From Micromonospora sp. CB01531 (GTDB taxonomy: Bacteria > Actinomycetota > Actinomycetes > Mycobacteriales > Micromonosporaceae), in the NCBI RefSeq assembly GCF_001905095.1, contig NZ_LWLS01000105.1, forward strand, positions 1-64,000: a stretch of DNA of 64,000 nt, given 5' to 3'. The notes below the pieces were generated by a model. That model searched no databases, was not told the DNA's origin, and saw nothing but the letters and a program-made list of their open reading frames with translations. This document shows positions 34,406 to 42,399 of the stretch, piece after piece. Every line of letters starts with the position of its first letter. Position 1 is the first letter of the stretch. The position numbers and the translations under genes were made by a program.

Positions 34406-35344
34406 ATGACAACCCCAGCATCCGACCGGTTGGGCGGCCTGCCCGTCGACGTTCATCCAGAGGTGGCCGAGGCCCTCCGCCACGGCGGGCCAGTCGTCGC
34501 GCTGGAGTCCACCATCATCAGCCATGGCCTGCCCCGCGACAGCAACATGCAGGTGGCGCGCGACATCGAGCAGTCGGTGCGATCCGCAGGCGCCGTGCCC
34601 GCCACCATCGCCGTCCTGGACGGTCGCGTCCGGGTCGGCCTCGATGAGGACGCCCTCCACCAGATCGCGAGCCGCGACGATGTCAACAAGGCGAGCATCC
34701 GTGACGTCGCGGTCACCCTTGCCCGTCGGGCTCCGGGTGCCACAACGGTGGCCTCCACGGCCTGGCTGGCCAGCCTGGTGGGCATCGAGGTCTTCGCCAC
34801 CGGCGGTCTCGGCGGCGTGCACCGAGGCGCGGCGACATCGTGGGACGAGTCCGCCGACCTCATGGGGCTCGCGGCTGCGCCGATCGTCGTGGTCTGCGCC
34901 GGCGTGAAGTCGATCCTCGACGTGCCGGCGACCCTGGAACGGCTCGAGAGCCTGTCGGTGGGCGTCGTCGGATACCGCACCGACATCTTCCCCGGCTTCT
35001 ACGTCCGGGGGACCGAGATGGCGGTGCCGTGGCGGGTGGAGACCCCCGAGGAGGTGGCCCGGATCCACGCCGCCAACCGCGTCCTCGGCAACAGCCGGGC
35101 CCTGGTTGTCGCGAACCCGATCGAGCCGGAGAGCGAGATGGATCCGGACCTGCACGACGACGTTCTGGCGGCGGCGCTCGCGGCGTTGCGGGAGCAGGAC
35201 GTGCGAGGCAAGGATGTGACTCCGTTCCTGCTGGCCTTCTTCCATGAGCAGACCGGCGGCGCCAGCCTCAAGGCCAACGTCGATCTGGTGCTGGCGAACG
35301 CACGCCTTGCCGGCCGGATCGCGGTGGCCGGGACCGGCGGCTGA
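34406..35344 (+). CDS. psuG: Pseudouridine-5'-phosphate glycosidase
   Basis: A 312-residue enzyme that cleaves (or reversibly makes) the C-C glycosidic bond of pseudouridine 5'-phosphate to give uracil and ribose 5-phosphate. All family landmarks are present: 'VVALESTIISHGLPRDSNM' (active Glu), 'NKASIRDVAVTLARR' (Lys), 'VASTAWLASLVGIEVFATGG' with 'GGVHRGAATSWDESADL' (metal/phosphate loop), and 'VVCAGVKSILDVPATLERLE' (Schiff-base Lys that opens the ribose). The next gene is a PfkB kinase 14 bp away, matching the E. coli psuK-psuG pair. The extra operon genes suggest that the substrate might not be pseudouridine itself. Confidence 0.93.
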   Translation: MTTPASDRLGGLPVDVHPEVAEALRHGGPVVALESTIISHGLPRDSNMQVARDIEQSVRSAGAVPATIAVLDGRVRVGLDEDALHQIASRDDVNKASIRDVAVTLARRAPGATTVASTAWLASLVGIEVFATGGLGGVHRGAATSWDESADLMGLAAAPIVVVCAGVKSILDVPATLERLESLSVGVVGYRTDIFPGFYVRGTEMAVPWRVETPEEVARIHAANRVLGNSRALVVANPIEPESEMDPDLHDDVLAAALAALREQDVRGKDVTPFLLAFFHEQTGGASLKANVDLVLANARLAGRIAVAGTGG

Positions 35345-35358
35345 GAGGTGACAGCGCA

Positions 35359-36342
35359 GTGACCGCGAGCCAACTCGTGACAGAGGTCAGTGGGCAGCGG
35401 GACGCCGTCGTCCTGCTGCTCGGTGACATCAACGTCGACCTGATTCTCGAGCTCGCCGAGTACCCACGACCCGGTGGCGACGGCGTCGCATCGTCCCAGC
35501 GGATCGGGCTGGGCGGCTCCGCGGCCAACAGCGCCATCATGCTCCGCCGGTTGGGCCTGCGGCCCAGCATGCTCAGCGCGATCGGCGAGGACCGCTGGGC
35601 CGAGGTCGCGGTCGAGGCGCTGCGCGCCGAAGGGGTCGGCTTGGAGAACGTCGTCCGCGACCCGCACGAGCCGACGTCGCTCAACGTGATCGGCGTGACG
35701 CCGGACGGGGAGCGCACCATGATGGCCTACCGCGGAGCGAACCCTCGGTATTCGCCGGCCTACCTGCCGGAAGAGGCGATCGCCGCCTGCGATTTCCTGC
35801 ACGTGTCCGGCTACGCCTTCCTGCAGGCGCCGCAGTCGCTCGCGGCGGTCCGGGCGATCGAGGTGGCCACCGCGAACGGCGTGCCGGTCTCCCTCGACAT
35901 CCCGGTGGATCCGGCCCGTCGTGAGCCGGCCACCATTCGGAGGTTGTTGAGGTTCACCGATCTGCTGGTCGTCGGCGTTCCGGAGGCCCGGCAACTGATC
36001 GGGACGGCGGAGCCGGCGGAGGCCTGCCGCAGGCTGTGCGACCTTGGGGCCAAGACCGTAGCGCTCAAGGTCGGCCGCGACGGCACCATCATCGCCACCG
36101 CCGACGAGTTGGTCGAGCTGCCCGGGCTGTCGGTGCGGACGGTCGACACGACCGGCGCGGGTGACTCGTTCTGCGCCGGCGCCATCGCGGCGACGCTGGC
36201 CGCCCTGCCGCTGGCGAAGATCGGAGCGTTCGCCAACCTGCTCGGCGCCGCCGCCGTCGAGAAACCGGGGGCCGGACGGTCGCTGCCGACCCTCGACGAG
36301 GTGCAACGCATCGAGCAGCGCCAGTCTGCCCGTCAGCCTTGA
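35359..36342 (+). CDS. psuK: PfkB-family kinase, likely pseudouridine kinase
   Basis: A 327-residue ribokinase-fold kinase. Signatures: N-terminal 'VVLLLGDINVDLIL', the Gly-rich 'RIGLGGSAANSAIMLRRLGL' (PfkB 1), and 'VDTTGAGDSFCAGAIAATLA' (PfkB 2, catalytic Asp and anion hole). GTG 35359 starts 14 bp after psuG. Adjacent to PsuG, the simplest role is 5'-phosphorylation of pseudouridine or a related C-nucleoside or glycoside before cleavage. It is the last gene of the operon that begins with the sugar-binding protein. Ribokinase or another nucleoside kinase is the alternative. Confidence 0.85.
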   Translation: MTASQLVTEVSGQRDAVVLLLGDINVDLILELAEYPRPGGDGVASSQRIGLGGSAANSAIMLRRLGLRPSMLSAIGEDRWAEVAVEALRAEGVGLENVVRDPHEPTSLNVIGVTPDGERTMMAYRGANPRYSPAYLPEEAIAACDFLHVSGYAFLQAPQSLAAVRAIEVATANGVPVSLDIPVDPARREPATIRRLLRFTDLLVVGVPEARQLIGTAEPAEACRRLCDLGAKTVALKVGRDGTIIATADELVELPGLSVRTVDTTGAGDSFCAGAIAATLAALPLAKIGAFANLLGAAAVEKPGAGRSLPTLDEVQRIEQRQSARQP

Positions 36343-36390
36343 AAATCCGGGGTGCCGCCCCGCCGTGGTCATCCTGGCGACCCGGCCAGG

Positions 36391-38874
36391 TCAAGTGCCC
36401 GGCCACCGCCCGGCGCCGGCCCAGCTGCGACCCAGGGCGTCGATTCGCCCCCACCGGCCGGGGATGTCCATCAGCTCGATGCGGCCCAGCTCTTCCGGGA
36501 CCGCGGGATCGATCACCAGGTGCTCGTTGAGCGGTTGCAGGCCGAGCATGGTGCGGAGCAGCAGCAGGGGTGCCCCGGCCGACCAGGCCTGCGGGCTGCA
36601 CGCGGTGGGATACGGCACCGGGTACTTGGTCAGCGTGCGGTCGTAGCCGGCGAATGCCTCCGGCAGCCGGCCCTCGAAGTGGTCGGCCGCGTCGATCATC
36701 GCCTGGGAGATCCGCGCGGCCTCCGCATGGAAGCCGTAGCGACGCAGGCCCCAGGCGATGAACGAGTTGTCGAACGGCCAGACCGTGCCCACGTGGTAGC
36801 CGACGGGGTTGAACCGGGTTTGGTCCGTCGCCAGCGTTCGCACCCCCCAGCCGGAGAACAATCGTGGGCTCATCAGCAGCTCGGCCACCCGCGCCGCCCG
36901 CGGCCCGTCGACGATCCCGCTCCACAGCAGGTGCCCCATGTTCGAGGCGAGCGCGTCGACCTGGGAGCCGTCCGCGTCGAGAGCCAGCGCGTAGTACTCC
37001 CCATTGGATACCCAGAAGTCCCGGTTGAACCGTTCCTTCAGCTCCGCCGCCCCGCGTTCCAGCCGGTCGGCGTACTCCGGGTCGCCCCAGATTTCCCGCG
37101 CCAGCCGGGCGGCCCGCATCTTCGCGTCGTAGGCGTACCCTTGCAGTTCGCAGGTGGCCCGAGGGAAGCCGGGCAGCCGGCCGTCCCGGTAGGAGATCGC
37201 GTCCCAGGAGACCTTCCAGCACTGGTTGATCGACCCGTGCTGGGTGTTTCGCCGCCGGTACCAGACGTAGCCGTCGCCGAGCAGGTCGGCGTAAGTGTCG
37301 ATCCAGTCAAGCGCCGCCCGGGCGTTCTCCTCCAGGTTCTTCACCAGTTCGACGTCGCCGGACCACCGCTCGTACTCGTCGAGCAGCACCACGAACAGGG
37401 CTGTGGTGTCCGCCGCCCCGTAGTACACCGCGTACGGTTCCTCCTCGAAGGCCGCCAGCTCCCCGTACCGGATCTCCTGCATGATTTTGCCCGGGTCCCG
37501 TTCCCGGAAATCGTCCAGCTTGGTGGACTGGTTGGTGGCGAGCACCCGCAGCGCCGCGGCGGCCAGTTCCGGCTTGAACGGCAGCGCCTGTAGACAGGTG
37601 AGGATGCTGTCCCGGCCGAACATGGTCATGAACCACGGCAATCCGGCGATCGGCACCGGCTCCCAGAAAAGGAGGGTTCGGTAGCGCAGGGCCGCCAGGT
37701 CGACCAGGCTCCGACGGTACGCCACCATCAACGGCCGGCAGTCGGCGAATAGACGGGGTGCCCCGGCGAGCCACTCGTCGAGCTGCTGGCGCATCTGCTT
37801 CTGGGTCCGGTGCGCGTAGCTACGCAGACTCTCTCGGATGTCCCGGCCGTGCGCCCCGGTCACCCGGGCCTCGACCTCCAGGTCGGTGGACCAGGCGCCA
37901 TGCGACTCCACCTGGATGTCGAAGGTCATCCCGCGCTGGTCGATGGTGGCCGGGACCGACGACGAGACGATCGTCGCGCGGGTGAACGTCTCCCGCTCGT
38001 AGCTCAGGCGCAATTGCCCGTCGGCGACCTCGGCCGTCGTCCGGCCCGGCTTCGTTGGCACGTCCGTGGCTTCGAACAGGTCCGCGAAGTCGCTCTCGAT
38101 CTGCATCCGGACCCGTAGCCGCACCGGCTTGTCGTCATGGTTGAGCACCGTTATCCGTTCCTGCATGCTTCCGCCCAGCGAGCGGTCCCGGATCACCGTC
38201 ACCTTGGCATTGACGTATTGCGTCGGTTGGCCCGGGACCAGGAAGAACCGCACCTGGAAGTACTGCAGGTTGTCCACGGAGAGCGAGTGCAGCCGCTCGC
38301 CGTCGACGGTCAGCCGCCACACCGACAAAAACCGGGTGTCAAACGAGTACAGCCCGGTGAGGTAGTCCGGCGACGGGGCGATGTCGCCGTGACCGTCGCT
38401 GACCGCGAAGGTGTTGCCGTCGAGGACGCTGAACTGGCGGTGGCGTCTCCTCTTGCTGTCCTCCTTCGTTGGCCGCCGCCGGAAGCGGCCGGTCGGATAC
38501 TCCTCTGCTGCGGTGGCGGTGGGAGCTTGGAGCCGGGGGTCCCGGGCGCCGGGCGGGTCGGGCAGCATCCGCTCCAGCAAGTACAGTCTCGTCGGGTCGC
38601 CCTCTAACGTGTAGCGGCGCCGCAGCACTGCGGCGACCAGGTTGGTCCGCCCGGTCAGCAGCGCCTCGAAGAACTCCGGGTCGGAGCGCAGGACGCAGTC
38701 CGCGGGCCGGTCGTCCCTGCTGACCGTGACGGTTCCATCCGTGACCGTGAGATACCAGTGGTCGGTCCGGCGGTGCGCGCTGGCGTCAAGTCGGATCGTT
38801 CCGGATTCGTGGGCGCGCAGCGTCCTGGAGGCCCGTCTGGTGAATTCGTCGAAGAATTCATCGGTCAGCCCCAC
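36391..38874 (-). CDS. SCP2 domain fused to glycogen-debranching-type enzyme
   Basis: An 827-residue protein. Residues about 1-110 look like an SCP-2 sterol-carrier fold ('GTIRLDASAHRRTDHWYLTV', 'ALLTGRTNLVAAVLRRRYTL', 'EGDPTRLYLLERML'). After a basic linker (about 130-145, 'FRRRPTKEDSKRRRHRQF') comes an N-terminal debranching-enzyme beta domain (about 148-340), then an (alpha/alpha)6 barrel (about 370-800) with 'PWFMTMFGRDSILTCLQAL' and 'PVGYHVGTVWPFDNSFIAWG', typical of amylo-alpha-1,6-glucosidase relatives. No signal peptide. It is convergent with psuK and apparently transcribed alone. Acts on an intracellular alpha-glucan or glycoside, presumably. Confidence 0.88.
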   Translation of the reverse strand: MGLTDEFFDEFTRRASRTLRAHESGTIRLDASAHRRTDHWYLTVTDGTVTVSRDDRPADCVLRSDPEFFEALLTGRTNLVAAVLRRRYTLEGDPTRLYLLERMLPDPPGARDPRLQAPTATAAEEYPTGRFRRRPTKEDSKRRRHRQFSVLDGNTFAVSDGHGDIAPSPDYLTGLYSFDTRFLSVWRLTVDGERLHSLSVDNLQYFQVRFFLVPGQPTQYVNAKVTVIRDRSLGGSMQERITVLNHDDKPVRLRVRMQIESDFADLFEATDVPTKPGRTTAEVADGQLRLSYERETFTRATIVSSSVPATIDQRGMTFDIQVESHGAWSTDLEVEARVTGAHGRDIRESLRSYAHRTQKQMRQQLDEWLAGAPRLFADCRPLMVAYRRSLVDLAALRYRTLLFWEPVPIAGLPWFMTMFGRDSILTCLQALPFKPELAAAALRVLATNQSTKLDDFRERDPGKIMQEIRYGELAAFEEEPYAVYYGAADTTALFVVLLDEYERWSGDVELVKNLEENARAALDWIDTYADLLGDGYVWYRRRNTQHGSINQCWKVSWDAISYRDGRLPGFPRATCELQGYAYDAKMRAARLAREIWGDPEYADRLERGAAELKERFNRDFWVSNGEYYALALDADGSQVDALASNMGHLLWSGIVDGPRAARVAELLMSPRLFSGWGVRTLATDQTRFNPVGYHVGTVWPFDNSFIAWGLRRYGFHAEAARISQAMIDAADHFEGRLPEAFAGYDRTLTKYPVPYPTACSPQAWSAGAPLLLLRTMLGLQPLNEHLVIDPAVPEELGRIELMDIPGRWGRIDALGRSWAGAGRWPGT

Positions 38875-39082
38875 CAGGCACGCCCTCCCGCTCCGCGGCC
38901 CGGCACCGGGACGGCTGGACCATGCCGGGGCTACCCGGTTTCCCGACGATCACACGTACCGTGCCGGTTGGCAGGAGGCCTTGCCGGAGGTCACCGATGA
39001 AGAGTTGGTCAAAGACGACAGGGCGTGAGGTTCGGAGCACCAGGGCTGCAACTGCAGGGATCGACCGGGCCATCGCCGCCGT

Positions 39083-39250
39083 GTGGCGGGGAGCACCCGC
39101 TGGTATTCGGTCGACGTCACCGGCGCGGTCAACGTCAACCTGGCCGACGGAGCCCTGGCGCTGCGACTCTCCGACGACACGACTGCCGGGCGACCACTCG
39201 CCGTGGACAGCCGGGAGAGCGACCAGCAGCCGTACCTGATCATCTACTGA
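39083..39250 (+). pseudogene. C-terminal stub of a secreted DNRLRE/CBM-like domain protein
   Basis: From GTG 39083 the frame reads 'TRWYSVDVTGAVNVNLADGA', then 'LALRLSDDTTAG', then 'AVDSRESDQQPYLIIY' before TGA. This is the usual last 50 residues of the 'W-x-x-x-D-V-T ... S-R-E-x-x-x-x-P-x-L' beta-domain found at the end of actinobacterial cell-surface or secreted enzymes. No signal peptide or upstream domain exists in any frame between it and the debranching gene, so the rest of the gene has been lost. Confidence 0.6.
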
Positions 39251-39437
39251 TACCGGCGGGTCTGGCGCCCGTCCTTCGAGACATCGACGGGCGCCAGACG
39301 CCGATGGTGACAGGCCGCGGGCGCTGCGCGGTGCGGCCGCTGGCCAGGTTACCGCGCTGGGTAGTGTTGATCATCCGATTTGGACCACTGGCGCCTGACA
39401 CGTGTGTGATCTCCGCGCCGGAGCTTTGGAGGACCGT

Positions 39438-39893
39438 GTGCGCGTACTAGCGCGACGACTGTCGATCTCGGCACTCTCAGTGGCTGTTGCGGTGGTGACG
39501 TTCGGGTCGCCGGCCCACGCCGCGACGAACCCGTTCACCCCGGCACAAGCCTGCAACAACGACTTCGGCGGCTCCTGGGCCCAAGCTTCCGACGGCCACC
39601 GGTCGATCTATTCCGGCGGCACCAAGGTGGGCGACGTCTACCTGATGTACAACAGCGCAACCGGGTACAACTGTGTCGCCACCCTCAAGGCGGTGGCCAT
39701 CGGATCGACGACCGGGGTCGCCGCCAGTTTGCGAGTTGAGGGCAGCTCCTGGGTCACCGACTCGGGCAACTACAAGTACTACGCCGCGAAGCAGCGCTCT
39801 GCGCGAGACACCTGCGTCATGTACGAGGGGGAGGTCCTGAACGGCACGATGTGGGTGGGTAACGGTAGGTACACCTGGGGGAACTGCGGCTGA
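39438..39893 (+). CDS. SapA-like small secreted protein
   Basis: A 151-residue exported protein. A signal peptide runs from 'VRVLARRLSISALS' to a cleavage site after 'GSPAHA'. The mature part resembles spore-associated protein A of Streptomyces: 'VGDVYLMYNSATGYNCVATL', 'SWVTDSGNYKYYAAKQRS', 'DTCVMYEGEV', and the ending 'YTWGNCG', with four mature cysteines that could make two disulfides. GTG 39438 follows GGAGGA. SapA is found with the spore coat; its function is unknown. This copy stands alone, followed by a strong terminator. Confidence 0.8.
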   Translation: MRVLARRLSISALSVAVAVVTFGSPAHAATNPFTPAQACNNDFGGSWAQASDGHRSIYSGGTKVGDVYLMYNSATGYNCVATLKAVAIGSTTGVAASLRVEGSSWVTDSGNYKYYAAKQRSARDTCVMYEGEVLNGTMWVGNGRYTWGNCG

Positions 39894-39904
39894 GCGGTCC
39901 TGAA

Positions 39905-39934
39905 ACTGCGGGTACGCGTGCGCGTACCCGCAGT
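39905..39934. terminator. 30-bp perfect palindrome terminator
   Basis: ACTGCGGGTACGCG and CGCGTACCCGCAGT are perfect complements around a TG, 11 bp after the SapA-like stop. It is one of the cleanest hairpins in the window and should end the SapA-like transcript. Confidence 0.75.
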
Positions 39935-40019
39935 CAACCCCGACCCGGGGGCGGCCGCGCGCGTGAAGCTGGCTGAGACCAAGGCCGCTGACCTGCGCCG
40001 GCACGATAGCGTCGGGGCG

Positions 40020-40985
40020 ATGCATACCCCTTCCGAACCAGCCACGCTGACCACCGCCGAACGCGCGATCGATGCCCGCTTCCGCGCGGTCCTGGCGCGG
40101 CTGCCCCAGCGTGGGCCGATCAGCTGGCTGATCGAGCTCGCGGTCTTCGGACTCAAACAGGCTTGGGCGTGCGTGTTCGGTGGGGCGATGCTGGCGGTCA
40201 TCTTCGCGGCGCACCTCTGGTACCCGGCGGACGCGGTGTTCGCCCGCAACGACTTCCTGACTCTTGCCGCGGTCGCCATCCAGATCGCCATGGTGGCCGG
40301 ACGCCTCGAAACCGTGCGGGAACTGCGGGTAGTGGTCCTGTTCCACCTTGTCGGCACAGCCATGGAGTTGTTCAAGACGCACATCGGCTCGTGGTCGTAC
40401 GCGCCCGACGGGGTGCTGCGGCTCGGCGCGGTGCCCCTCTTCAGTGGCTTCATGTACGCCGCGGTCGGCTCCTACCTGGTCCGCGTCAACCGGCTGTTCG
40501 ACCTGCGTTTCGCGCGCTATCCGAAGCGTTGGGTGACGGCTGTCGTGGCCGTCGCGATCTACGCCAACTTCTTCACCAACCACTACGTCTTTGACTTCCG
40601 GTGGCTCCTCATCGCCGTCGTCGCGGTCGTGTTCGGGCGCTGTGTCATGCAGTTCCGTATATTCCGGTTCCGTTGGCGCATGCCGCTCCTGCTCGCCTTC
40701 GTCCTCGTCGCCTTCTTCATCTGGCTCGCGGAGAACATCGCCACTTGGTCGCATGCGTGGCTCTACCCCAGCCAGCTGGGCGGTTGGCAGCCGGTTTCGC
40801 CAGCGAAACTGGCATCGTGGTTCCTCCTCATGATCATCTCGGTCGTGATGGTCACCTGGATCTCGCCGCCGCAGCCGCCCGACGACCGGCAGCCGGCCAC
40901 AGCGGTGGGCGCGGACCCGGCTGAGCTTCGGCTCGACTCAAAGTTGAGAGGAGCCCACCGGCCGGACCGTACGCTGGCGGGATGA
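40020..40985 (+). CDS. DUF817 family membrane protein
   Basis: A 321-residue integral membrane protein with about eight helices, matching DUF817: 'LIELAVFGLKQAWACVFGGA', 'VVLFHLVGTAMELFKTHIGS', 'YAPDGVLRLGAVPLFSGFMY', 'ANFFTNHYVFDFRW' and 'WLAENIATWSHAWLYPSQ'. The conserved Glu, His and Asn residues facing the membrane suggest a polar channel or enzyme site, but no function is established. The start is ATG 40020; the frame upstream runs through the terminator and is ignored. The stop overlaps the DUF952 ATG by 4 bp, so the two are coupled. Confidence 0.9.
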   Translation: MHTPSEPATLTTAERAIDARFRAVLARLPQRGPISWLIELAVFGLKQAWACVFGGAMLAVIFAAHLWYPADAVFARNDFLTLAAVAIQIAMVAGRLETVRELRVVVLFHLVGTAMELFKTHIGSWSYAPDGVLRLGAVPLFSGFMYAAVGSYLVRVNRLFDLRFARYPKRWVTAVVAVAIYANFFTNHYVFDFRWLLIAVVAVVFGRCVMQFRIFRFRWRMPLLLAFVLVAFFIWLAENIATWSHAWLYPSQLGGWQPVSPAKLASWFLLMIISVVMVTWISPPQPPDDRQPATAVGADPAELRLDSKLRGAHRPDRTLAG

Positions 40986-41329
40986 TCTACAAGATCCTGG
41001 CCCGGGGGGAGTGGTCCGCGGCGCTGGCCGAGGGCCGGTACGACGGCTCGGCGGCGGACCGGCAGGACGGATTCATCCACCTCTCGTCGGCCGAGCAGCT
41101 CTCCGGCACGGCCGAGCGGTACTTCGCCGGTCAGCCCGATCTGCTGGTCCTCGCGGTCGACCCGGACCGGCTCGGCGATGCGTTGCGCTGGGAGCCGTCG
41201 CGCGGCGGCGCGCTGTTCCCGCACGTCTACGGCCCGCTGCCGCTGGCCGCGGTGGTTGGCACCGCGAGGCTGCCGGAGGGGATCCCCGCGGCGGAGGCGG
41301 TGGCCGCCGCCCTTGCCGCACTCGCCTGA
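40982..41329 (+). CDS. DUF952 family protein
   Basis: A 115-residue soluble protein of the DUF952 family: 'MIYKILARGEWSAALAEGRY', 'RQDGFIHLSSAEQLSGTAER', 'LVLAVDPDRLGDALRWEPS' and 'FPHVYGPLPLAAVVGTARLP'. The conserved His in 'DGFIHLS' and 'FPHVYG' give the look of an ADP-ribosyltransferase-related or glutathione-independent pocket, but the biochemical role is unknown. Its ATG overlaps the DUF817 stop. Nothing else in the neighbourhood informs its function. Confidence 0.92.
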   Translation: MIYKILARGEWSAALAEGRYDGSAADRQDGFIHLSSAEQLSGTAERYFAGQPDLLVLAVDPDRLGDALRWEPSRGGALFPHVYGPLPLAAVVGTARLPEGIPAAEAVAAALAALA

Positions 41330-41592
41330 TCGCCCCTGGCGGCGGCCGGACCCGGACTGGCCGGGGCTGGGGAGGGGTGGCCGGGCCGCACTTGGCAGGG
41401 CGTCACGGCTCGGGGCCCTGCGCGAATTGTCCGCCGTCCGATCGATGCATCGTAGATTGTCAATGTCAATTGAGCAATACGGCGAGCTTGTGAATCACCT
41501 CGCGTTGTGAGGGCTGGTAGCCGAAAGTGTTGTTTGCTTGACTGTGCGGCGGTGCCGTAGAGGAGTAGCGGCATGACTGGAGGTTGTGCCGC
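41330..41592. promoter_or_regulatory. AT-richer control region before the biosynthetic locus
   Basis: This 263-bp gap is distinctly less GC-rich than its surroundings from about 41425 on. It holds a perfect palindrome CGATGCATCG (41443-41452), flanked by two ATTGTC elements (one before, one after), then TCAATTGA, and a TTGACT box at 41538-41543 with no good -10 partner. A 15-codon ORF ('MSIEQYGELVNHLAL', ATG 41463) has no ribosome site. Best read as the promoter/operator region of the dioxygenase operon. Confidence 0.45.
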
Positions 41593-42399
41593 GTGAGCAA
41601 ACCGGATTCGGAAAAGACAGTCGGCGACGTGCACGAGGCACTCAGCCGGCCCCTGTTCAACCCAGTGTTGAAAGTGACGGTCGGCGAAGGAAAGCTCGAC
41701 TACGAGATCTACCTGCGAACCGCCGATCTGCTGCGGCTGCAGACACCCAGGTCTGAGCTCGTCGACGCGGACGAGCTCATGTTTCAGGTCGTGCATCAGG
41801 CGCAGGAACTGTGGCTGAAACTACTCGCCCACGAGGTGGCCGAGGTCGTCGACGATCTCGATGGTGATCGCCTGTGGGAGGTGACCGCTCGGCTGGACCG
41901 AGCTGTGCGGATCACGCACTGCCTGTCGCATGAGCTTCGCGTGCTGGAGACTCTCACACCCGACACCTACCAGGTGATACGCCGGCATCTCGGTAACGGC
42001 AGCGGGCAGGAATCCCCCGGCTACAACGCCGTACGGGTGGCCGCGTCGTACGCCGCCGAGGCACTGGACCGGCTCCTGGCGCGGCACGAGGTCGCGCTTG
42101 CCGACGTCTACGCCGGTCCCCGACCCGAACTGAAGCGGGTCTGCGAGCTACTCGTCGACCTCGATGAGGGCTATCAGACGTGGCTGTTCACCCACTACCT
42201 GCTGGTGCGCCGGACGATCGGGGTGGGCCGGGACGTCGCGGCGCTGGACGGAGTGCCCACCCAGGTTCTCGTCGGGCGGATGACCCAGCCCCTGTTCCGG
42301 GCACTCTGGGCGGTCCGCAGCCAGCTCACCGCCGAGTGGCGGCGGGAGGGCGGTCTGGCGCCCGGGGCCGACCGCCGGGAAGCGCGGGTGCCGGCGTGA
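41593..42399 (+). CDS. Tryptophan 2,3-dioxygenase-family haem protein
   Basis: A 268-residue protein of the TDO superfamily. Compared with Xanthomonas TDO, the haem-pocket residues persist: Phe and distal His in 'ELMFQVVHQAQELWLKLL', Tyr/Arg in 'LETLTPDTYQVIRRHLG', Ser in 'NGSGQESPGY', and proximal His in 'YQTWLFTHYLLVRRTIG'. The GTGGSSG loop that normally holds the tryptophan amino acid head is absent; 'GVGRDVAALDGVPTQVL' is there instead. So the substrate or reaction may differ, as in TDO-like biosynthetic enzymes that hydroxylate. I chose GTG 41593 because GGAGG is 9 bp upstream. It overlaps the next gene by 4 bp; first gene of the plus-strand arm. Confidence 0.85.
   Translation: MSKPDSEKTVGDVHEALSRPLFNPVLKVTVGEGKLDYEIYLRTADLLRLQTPRSELVDADELMFQVVHQAQELWLKLLAHEVAEVVDDLDGDRLWEVTARLDRAVRITHCLSHELRVLETLTPDTYQVIRRHLGNGSGQESPGYNAVRVAASYAAEALDRLLARHEVALADVYAGPRPELKRVCELLVDLDEGYQTWLFTHYLLVRRTIGVGRDVAALDGVPTQVLVGRMTQPLFRALWAVRSQLTAEWRREGGLAPGADRREARVPA

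Noticed and set aside
41463..41510. 15-codon ORF before the dioxygenase operon as a leader peptide
   Set aside because: No ribosome binding site precedes the ATG and it is about 80 bp from the next start.
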